A program made the translations under genes and the position numbers. From positions 3,472,001 to 3,536,000 of the forward strand of contig NZ_LT607803.1 in the NCBI RefSeq assembly GCF_900090195.1: a DNA stretch of 64,000 nt, written 5' to 3'. This DNA is from Variovorax sp. HW608 (GTDB lineage: Bacteria > Pseudomonadota > Gammaproteobacteria > Burkholderiales > Burkholderiaceae_C). How positions within the stretch are numbered: position 1 is the stretch's first letter; the number at the start of each line of letters is the position of its first letter. Below, one piece after another: positions 58,486-64,000 of this stretch. A model generated the notes under the pieces. That model worked only from the letters and a program-made list of their open reading frames with translations, was not told the DNA's origin and did not search any database.

Positions 58486-59574
58486 TCAGTCGGCCACGAC
58501 CGGCACCCGCCGCGCCACCGCGCACATGAGCTCGTAGCCGACGGTGCCCGCCGCCTTCGCGACTTCGTCGATCGAAAGCACCGCGCCGTTCGACGCGCGC
58601 CCCCACAGCGTGACTTCGCTGCCGAAGCCCGCATCGGGCACCGGCGTGAGGTCGACGGTGATCATGTCCATGCTCACGCGCCCGACCATGCGGGTGCGAA
58701 CGCCGTTGACCAGCACCGGCGTGCCGGTGTCGCAATGCCGCGGGTAGCCGTCGCCATAGCCGACCGCGGCGACGCCGACGCGCAGCGGGCCGTCGGCGGT
58801 GAAGCGCGATCCGTAGCCGATGGTGTCGCCGGCCTCCAGGGTCTGCACCGAGATCAGCTTCGTCGCGAGCGTCATGCCGGGCTGGAGCTGCCAGTGCGCC
58901 GCGTCGTGCTCGGGGAAATCCGGCGAGCTGCCGTACAGCAGGATCCCGGGGCGCACCCAGTCGGCACGCGCCGCCGCCGCGTGGCGCAGGGTCGCGGCGC
59001 TGTTGGCGATCGAGCGCTCGCCCGGCAGGTCGCGCGTGGTTTCGTCGAACACTTCGAGCTGTTGCGCGATGCCGCGCGGGCTGTCGGCGTCGCTGAAATG
59101 CGTCATCAGCGAGATCTCGTCGACCTGCGGCAGCGCGTTGAGCCGGGTCCAGGCCGCGCGGAAGCGCTCGGGCGTGAAGCCGAGCCGGTTCATGCCGGAG
59201 TTCATCTTGAGGAAGACGCGGTGCGGCACCTGTGTCTTGTGCGCGGCCAGCCAGTCGATCTGCGCATCGCAGTGCACCGCGTGCCAGAGGTCCAGCCGCG
59301 AGCAGAGTTCGAGATCGCGCGGCTCGAACACGCCTTCGAGCAGCAGCACCGGGCCGCGCCAGCCGAGCGCGCGCACCCGCTCGGCTTCGTCGAGGTCGAG
59401 CAGCGCGAAGCCGTCCGCGGCCCGGAAGGCTTCGAAGACGTTCTCGATGCCGTGGCCGTAGGCGTTGGCTTTCACCACCGCCCAGACGCGCGAATCGAGC
59501 GCCGCGCGGCGTGCGCGGTCGAGGTTGTGCTGCAGCGCAGCGAAATGGATGGTGGCGAGGATCGGACGCGGCAC
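58486..59574 (-). CDS. alr: Alanine racemase
   Basis: 362 residues. PLP Lys35 in [13 protein letters not shown]. The second catalytic base Tyr lies in [35 protein letters not shown] and RVSMDM are family marks. Supplies D-alanine for peptidoglycan. Divergent from lplT with 167 bp between them. Confidence 0.92.
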   Translation of the reverse strand: MPRPILATIHFAALQHNLDRARRAALDSRVWAVVKANAYGHGIENVFEAFRAADGFALLDLDEAERVRALGWRGPVLLLEGVFEPRDLELCSRLDLWHAVHCDAQIDWLAAHKTQVPHRVFLKMNSGMNRLGFTPERFRAAWTRLNALPQVDEISLMTHFSDADSPRGIAQQLEVFDETTRDLPGERSIANSAATLRHAAAARADWVRPGILLYGSSPDFPEHDAAHWQLQPGMTLATKLISVQTLEAGDTIGYGSRFTADGPLRVGVAAVGYGDGYPRHCDTGTPVLVNGVRTRMVGRVSMDMITVDLTPVPDAGFGSEVTLWGRASNGAVLSIDEVAKAAGTVGYELMCAVARRVPVVAD

Positions 59575-59741
59575 GGCAAAAAATCCCGGGGAAAGCTGAA
59601 AACACGCACAGAAAGGAGCCCCGCACTACGGGACTTCGCGCGATTTTGACACCGCACCCCCATGCTATAACCGCGCAGCCGCCAACAAGGCGGCGCTCTT
59701 TCACCATCGCCAGAACTCGTTGCTGGCCAGTCAGCTCATCG

Positions 59742-61046
59742 ATGAAGCGCGGTTTCTACACGATCATGTCGGCCCAGTTCTTTTCGTCACTGGCCGACAA
59801 CGCGCTTTTCGTGGCTGCCGTCGAACTCATGCGAAGCAATGGCTCGCCGGAATGGCAGCGCGCCGCGCTGGTCCCGATCTTCACCATCTTCTACGTGGCG
59901 TTCGCGCCGCTGGTGGGCGCCTTCGCCGACGCATTGCCGAAGGGCAAGGTGATGTTCATCAGCAATGCGATCAAGGTGGTGGGCTGCGTGATGATGCTGT
60001 TCGGCTCGCACCCGCTGGTCGCCTATGCGATCGTGGGGCTCGGCGCGGCGGCGTATTCGCCGGCCAAGTACGGCATCCTGACCGAACTGCTGCCGGCATC
60101 GCAGCTGGTCAAGGCCAACGGCTGGATCGAGGGTCTGACGATCGCATCGATCATTCTCGGCATCGTGCTCGGCGGGCAGCTCGTGGGCCATACGCTGTCG
60201 AGGCACCTGCTCGCGTTCGACTTCCCCTTCATCGACACCGGCGTCGAGACGCCGCCCGAGGCTGCGATCGCGACCTTGATCCTGGTCTATGTGGTCGCGG
60301 CCTGGTTCAACACACGCATTCCGGACACCGGCGTCGAGATGCGCCCGCTGCGCGCCAATCCGCAGTACGGCTTCGTGCGCAACCTGCTCGCGCTCTTGCC
60401 GGATTTCTGGCATTGCAATTCGCGCCTGTGGCGCGACAAGCTCGGCCAGATCTCGCTGGCGACCACCACGCTGTTCTGGGGCGCCGGCGGCAACCTCAAG
60501 TACATCGTTCTGGCCTGGGCCTCGCTCGCGCTCGGCTACGACACCGCGCAGGCCTCGTCGCTGACGGGCGTGGTCGCCATCGGCACCGCCATCGGCGCGG
60601 TGGTGGCCTCGATGCGCATGCGGCTGGACATGGCGACCCGCGTGATCCCGATGGGCATCGCGATGGGCATCCTCGTGATGGCGATGAACTTCATCGGCAA
60701 CATCTGGGTGGCGGTGCCGTTCCTGATCCTGCTCGGCGGGCTCGGCGGCTTCCTGGTGGTGCCGATGAACGCGCTGCTGCAGCACCGCGGCCACAACCTG
60801 ATGGGCGCGGGCCGCTCGATCGCGGTGCAGAACTTCAACGAGCAGGCCTGCATCCTGATCCTCGGCGCGTTCTACAGCGCCTGCACGGGGCTCGGCATGT
60901 CGGCCTACGCGGCGATCACCGCCTTCGGCGTGGTGGTGGCCGGCTTCATGTGGCTGATCAAGCGCTGGCACCAGCAGAACCTGCGCAGGTACCCGGAAGA
61001 AGTCGAGCACCTCCTGGCCATCGCCCGCAGCGACAAGCATCACTGA
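59742..61046 (+). CDS. lplT: LplT-like lysophospholipid transporter (MFS)
   Basis: 434 residues, about 12 transmembrane segments. MKRGFYTIMSAQFFSSLADN at the start, then GKVMFISNAIKVVGCVMMLF and YSPAKYGILTELLPASQLVK, are characteristic of LplT, which flips lysophospholipids into the cytoplasmic leaflet for re-acylation. No Aas acyltransferase gene is in the window. ATG at 59742. Confidence 0.85.
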   Translation: MKRGFYTIMSAQFFSSLADNALFVAAVELMRSNGSPEWQRAALVPIFTIFYVAFAPLVGAFADALPKGKVMFISNAIKVVGCVMMLFGSHPLVAYAIVGLGAAAYSPAKYGILTELLPASQLVKANGWIEGLTIASIILGIVLGGQLVGHTLSRHLLAFDFPFIDTGVETPPEAAIATLILVYVVAAWFNTRIPDTGVEMRPLRANPQYGFVRNLLALLPDFWHCNSRLWRDKLGQISLATTTLFWGAGGNLKYIVLAWASLALGYDTAQASSLTGVVAIGTAIGAVVASMRMRLDMATRVIPMGIAMGILVMAMNFIGNIWVAVPFLILLGGLGGFLVVPMNALLQHRGHNLMGAGRSIAVQNFNEQACILILGAFYSACTGLGMSAYAAITAFGVVVAGFMWLIKRWHQQNLRRYPEEVEHLLAIARSDKHH

Positions 61047-61064
61047 TTTCTGGTTCGTACTGAC

Positions 61065-61967
61065 TTGGCTGCGCTTGCGCTCGTCTTCAACGCCTTCGTC
61101 TGGGGCGTTTCATGGTTTCCCTTCCGCCAGATCGAGGCCCACGGCCTGCATCCGGTGTGGGCGACCTTTCTGGTCTACATCGTCATTGCGGCGGTGATCG
61201 GCGTGCTGCGCCGCAGCATGTGGCACATGTTCGTCCGTCATCCGGGGCTGGTGTTGCTCGGGCTGGCGGCGGGCCTCACCAACGTCGGGTTCAACTGGGC
61301 GGTGACGCAGGGCGACGTGGTGCGCGTGGTGCTGCTGTTCTACCTGATGCCGCTGTGGAGCGTGCTGCTGGCGTGGCTGCTGCTCGGTGAGCGCCCGACC
61401 GCCTCCGCGCTGGCCCGCGTCGCGCTGGCGCTGGTCGGCGTCGCGGTGGTGCTGAAGACGCCGGGGGTCGAATGGCCGGTGCCGTCCAGCCTGCCGGACT
61501 GGCTCGGCGTGGCTGCGGGCTTCTGCTTCGCGGTGACGAACGTGCTGCTGCGCGGCCAGCGCCATGCGCCGGGCGAGTCGCGCGCGCTGGCGATGTTCGC
61601 CGGCTGCGCGCTGGTGGCCGGCACGACCGCGATTGCCGGCACCGCGCTGGGCGCGATGCCCGCGCCGCCGTGGGCCGACACCGCCTGGTGGGGCTGGGCC
61701 GTGGTGCTCGGCACCGGCTTCGTCTTCGCCAACATCTGCCTGCAGTACGGCGCGGCCCGGCTGGCGGGCAACGTGACGGCGGTGATCATGCTGTCGGAAG
61801 TGCTGTTCGCGAGCGTCTCGTCGGTCGCCCTGGGCGCGGGGACCATGAGCGCGCGCATCTGGACGGGCGGCGCGCTGATCGTTCTCGCGGCAGCATGGTC
61901 GGCGTTTGCGCGAACACCCGGCGACGAGGATGATGCGCGACAGGAACTCCAGAAAGAACCCTCATGA
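61065..61967 (+). CDS. EamA/DMT-family transporter
   Basis: 300 residues with about 10 transmembrane helices in two EamA repeats. PLWSVLLAWLLLGERPTASA is the typical end of the first repeat and VIMLSEVLFASVSSVALGA that of the second. Substrate unknown, often amino acids or metabolites exported. The start is a TTG at 61065; no ATG upstream fits. The stop overlaps the glutathione peroxidase ATG by 4 bp. Confidence 0.8.
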   Translation: MAALALVFNAFVWGVSWFPFRQIEAHGLHPVWATFLVYIVIAAVIGVLRRSMWHMFVRHPGLVLLGLAAGLTNVGFNWAVTQGDVVRVVLLFYLMPLWSVLLAWLLLGERPTASALARVALALVGVAVVLKTPGVEWPVPSSLPDWLGVAAGFCFAVTNVLLRGQRHAPGESRALAMFAGCALVAGTTAIAGTALGAMPAPPWADTAWWGWAVVLGTGFVFANICLQYGAARLAGNVTAVIMLSEVLFASVSSVALGAGTMSARIWTGGALIVLAAAWSAFARTPGDEDDARQELQKEPS

Positions 61968-62449
61968 CCAGCGTCTACGATTTCGAAGCCCGGCAGATCG
62001 ACGGCAAGCCGATCTCGCTTTCCGAGTTCAGGGGCAAGGTGCTGCTGATCGTCAACACCGCGAGCGAGTGCGGCTTCACGCCGCAGTTCGCAGGGCTCGA
62101 GGCGCTCCACGAGAAGTACGGGCCGAAGGGTCTCACGGTGCTGGGCTTCCCGTCCAACCAGTTCGGCAAGCAGGATCCGGGCAGCAACGAGGAGATCGGC
62201 GCCTTCTGCACCCGCAACTACGGCGTGAGCTTTCCGATGATGGAGAAGATCGAGGTCAACGGCGCGGGCGCGGCGCCGCTCTACAAGTGGCTGGTCAAGG
62301 AAGCGCGTGGCCTTCTCGGCAGCGCGGCGATCAAGTGGAACTTCACCAAGTTCCTGGTCGGCAAGGACGGGCAGGTGATCCGGCGCTATGCGCCGATCGA
62401 CAAGCCCGAATCGATCAGCGCGGACATCGAGGCGGCCCTCGCGGCCTGA
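61964..62449 (+). CDS. Glutathione peroxidase family (Cys type)
   Basis: 161 residues. Peroxidatic Cys36 in VNTASECGFTPQF, Gln in GFPSNQFGKQDPG, and Trp/Asn in IKWNFTKFLVGKDG complete the tetrad. It reduces peroxides, in bacteria often with thioredoxin. The ATGA overlap with the EamA gene implies coupled translation. Confidence 0.9.
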   Translation: MTSVYDFEARQIDGKPISLSEFRGKVLLIVNTASECGFTPQFAGLEALHEKYGPKGLTVLGFPSNQFGKQDPGSNEEIGAFCTRNYGVSFPMMEKIEVNGAGAAPLYKWLVKEARGLLGSAAIKWNFTKFLVGKDGQVIRRYAPIDKPESISADIEAALAA

Positions 62450-62465
62450 GGCCCGCGCACCGCTG

Positions 62466-62888
62466 TCAGAAGCGGAAGTCGGCCACCTTCGAGCCGTTGC
62501 CCAGCGACACCACCTGCGTCTTGGCGACACCTTCGCTCGCGGCCTCGACCGTGTAGCGGCCGGCCGGCAGGTCCACGAGGCAGACCGGCCCGTCGGCGCG
62601 CATCGACAGCGCGGTGCTGCCCTGGGCGTCCGTCACCGTGACCTGCACGTCCGCTAGATAGGCACCGCTTTCGCGGGCGAAGAGCAGCGACAGCGGGTGG
62701 TCCTTCATCGCGGCGCGCATCGCGCTCGATTCCTCGGCGCCGATGCCGCCGCACACGTAGCGGGCTGCGCCCAAGGCCTTCATCGACGGCGCGAGGACCG
62801 GGGTCTGCGCCTGCGCCATCCATGGCGCGAGCGCGCACGCGCACACCGTGGCGGCGCGTGCCAGTGTCTGGATGGAAGTTCGTTTCAT
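62466..62888 (-). CDS. Small secreted protein with a carboxypeptidase-regulatory-like domain
   Basis: 140 residues. Signal peptide 1 to about 27 (LARAATVCACALAPWMAQAQ). Then YVCGGIGAEESSAMRAAMKD, and a beta-sandwich-like part, YLADVQVTVTDAQGSTAL to LVDLPAGRYTVEAASEG, which resembles carboxypeptidase regulatory or PEGA-type folds. Two Cys (near 46 and 102) may form a disulfide. Periplasmic by prediction; function unknown. ATG at 62888. Confidence 0.6.
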   Translation of the reverse strand: MKRTSIQTLARAATVCACALAPWMAQAQTPVLAPSMKALGAARYVCGGIGAEESSAMRAAMKDHPLSLLFARESGAYLADVQVTVTDAQGSTALSMRADGPVCLVDLPAGRYTVEAASEGVAKTQVVSLGNGSKVADFRF

Positions 62889-62974
62889 CGAATCACTCCC
62901 GTGGTGAACACGCGGGAATGTTCGCGCCGCGCCGGCGCGCGCGGGGTCAGACCGGACCCCCAGTGCTTGTGCGA

Positions 62975-64000
62975 TCAGGCTGCGGGCGCGAGGGCCTCGT
63001 CCAGCAGTTCGACCCAGTGCCGCACCGGCACCTCGCTGCCGCTCTGCAGGTGCGTGATGCAGCCGATGTTGGCCGACACGATGGTGGTCGGCTGCAGCTG
63101 GTTCAGGTGCCCGAGCTTGCGATCGCGCAGCTTGTAGGAAAGCTCCGCCTGCAGCACCGAATAAGTGCCCGCCGACCCGCAGCACAGGTGCGATTCGTTC
63201 TGCGCGAGCTGCACGTCGAAGCCGAGCGCGCGCAGGTGCTTTTCGACGCCGCCGCGCAGCTGCTGCCCATGCTGCAGCGTGCACGGCGGGTGGTAGGCCA
63301 CGAGGCCCGCCGGCGGCCTGACGCGCGGCTTCAGCGCGGGCGCGATGTCGGGCAGCAGCTCGCTCAGGTCGCGCGTGATCGCGCTGATGCGCGCGGCCTT
63401 TTCCGCGTAGACCGGGTCGTCCTTGAGCATGTGGCCGTACTCGCGCACCGTGACGCCGCAGCCCGAGGCGTTCATGACGACGGCCTGGACTTCACTGCGC
63501 TCGACCTGCGGCCACCAGGCATCGATGTTGGCGCGCATCTGCGCCTTGCCGCCGTCGTGGTCGTTGAGGTGGAACCTGATCGCTCCGCAGCAGCCCGCCT
63601 TGGACGCGACCAGCACCTGGATACCGGCCGCATCGAGCACGCGCGCGGTCGCGCTGTTGATGTTCGGCGCCATCGCCGGCTGCACGCAGCCCGCGAGCAT
63701 CAGCATCTTGCGCGCGTGCGTGCGCGAAGGCCATGCGCCGGCCGGCCGCGGCTCGGGCACCTTGGCCCTGAGCTTGGCCGGCAGCAGCCCGCGCACCGAC
63801 TGCCCGAGCTTCATCGCTGGCGCGAAGAGCGGCGAGTTCAGGCCCTCTTTCAACGTCCAGCGCAGCGCGTCGTCGAGCGGCGCACGCGGCACCTTGTCCT
63901 CGACGATCTTGCGGCCGATGTCGACCAGGTGGCCGTATTGCACGCCGCTCGGGCAGGTCGATTCGCAGTTGCGGCAGGTGAGGCAGCGGTCCAGATGCAG
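62975..64000 (-). CDS. glcF: Glycolate oxidase iron-sulfur subunit, 5' end beyond the window
   Basis: 342 residues are in view. At the right edge the sequence reads LHLDRCLTCRNCESTCPSGV, the second 4Fe-4S ferredoxin motif, so the first motif and start are outside. Two CCG domains follow: MLAGCVQPAMAPNINSATAR/KAGCCGAIRFHLND and YHPPCTLQHGQQLRGGVE/ESHLCCGSAGTYSVLQ. With GlcD and GlcE it passes electrons from glycolate to the respiratory chain. Those partners would lie to the right, outside this window. Confidence 0.88.
   Translation of the reverse strand: MHLDRCLTCRNCESTCPSGVQYGHLVDIGRKIVEDKVPRAPLDDALRWTLKEGLNSPLFAPAMKLGQSVRGLLPAKLRAKVPEPRPAGAWPSRTHARKMLMLAGCVQPAMAPNINSATARVLDAAGIQVLVASKAGCCGAIRFHLNDHDGGKAQMRANIDAWWPQVERSEVQAVVMNASGCGVTVREYGHMLKDDPVYAEKAARISAITRDLSELLPDIAPALKPRVRPPAGLVAYHPPCTLQHGQQLRGGVEKHLRALGFDVQLAQNESHLCCGSAGTYSVLQAELSYKLRDRKLGHLNQLQPTTIVSANIGCITHLQSGSEVPVRHWVELLDEALAPAA

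Noticed and set aside
1..64000. CRISPR arrays, tRNA, rRNA or riboswitches
   Set aside because: No regularly spaced repeats, tRNA cloverleaf ends, rRNA signatures or recognised aptamer cores were seen on reading; a covariance-model search would be decisive.

Overview
The window is a GC-rich, gene-dense piece of bacterial chromosome. Gene content (RdgC, a complete homoprotocatechuate hpa set, orphan Bug-type solute receptors, an AmpG-like permease, GC-rich extragenic repeats) fits a betaproteobacterium of the Burkholderiales, most like Comamonadaceae such as Variovorax. That assignment is inference from gene content and base composition. No rRNA, tRNA or CRISPR array was seen.

Layout. 1-9.2 kb: the front of an allophanate hydrolase with a GntR-type operator, an AmpG-like permease, a ketosynthase/ketosynthase-like pair with an FAD oxidoreductase that has lost its middle (apparently the remains of an aryl-polyene or xanthomonadin-type locus), a two-component system, an O-antigen-ligase-like protein and a frameshifted L,D-transpeptidase lipoprotein. 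9.4-11.9 kb: a mobile-element island with a truncated IS110-family recombinase, a strongly folded leader that may be its bridge RNA, and a complete IS1182-type element flanked by CTAG. 11.9-15.2 kb: housekeeping genes (ilvE, a CHCC zinc finger, rdgC). 15.4-25 kb: a small nonribosomal peptide locus, with an acyl-activating A-T protein and a C-A-T-C-A-T synthetase whose second A domain reads as glycine, no thioesterase, and a convergent FMN hydroxy-acid oxidase. 25-28.8 kb: dacC and small stress or repair genes (CDGSH, pcm, sixA, adenosine-specific kinase).

28.9-39.5 kb is a glucan locus. A minus-strand operon of four genes is chained by 4-bp stop/start overlaps: a GH144-like glucanase, a GH15 glucoamylase-like enzyme, an SbmA/YddA-type ABC protein in which every ATPase motif is altered, and a CocE-like hydrolase without its nucleophile serine. 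It is flanked by a divergent GH3 beta-glucosidase and a convergent GH13 alpha-glucosidase. None of the four glycosidases shows a signal peptide, so they probably act on glucan or oligosaccharide in the cytoplasm.

42.2-53.3 kb carries the lower 4-hydroxyphenylacetate (homoprotocatechuate) pathway, hpaR-G1-G2-[Bug]-E-D-F-H-I-[Bug]-aldolase-reductase. It takes homoprotocatechuate to pyruvate and succinic semialdehyde and is probably controlled by HpaR through a near-perfect 12-bp-arm palindrome just before hpaR. The HpaBC monooxygenase is not in the window.

53.3-58.4 kb is the most unusual region: a tandem array in which one full-length secreted alpha/beta-hydrolase is followed by a lipoprotein, and the pair [C-terminal hydrolase domain + lipoprotein] then repeats with progressive decay. 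The architecture resembles orphan toxin-tip/immunity arrays, but the function is unknown. 58.5-64 kb returns to core genes: alanine racemase, an LplT-like flippase, an EamA transporter, glutathione peroxidase, a small secreted protein and the glycolate oxidase iron-sulfur subunit running off the right edge.
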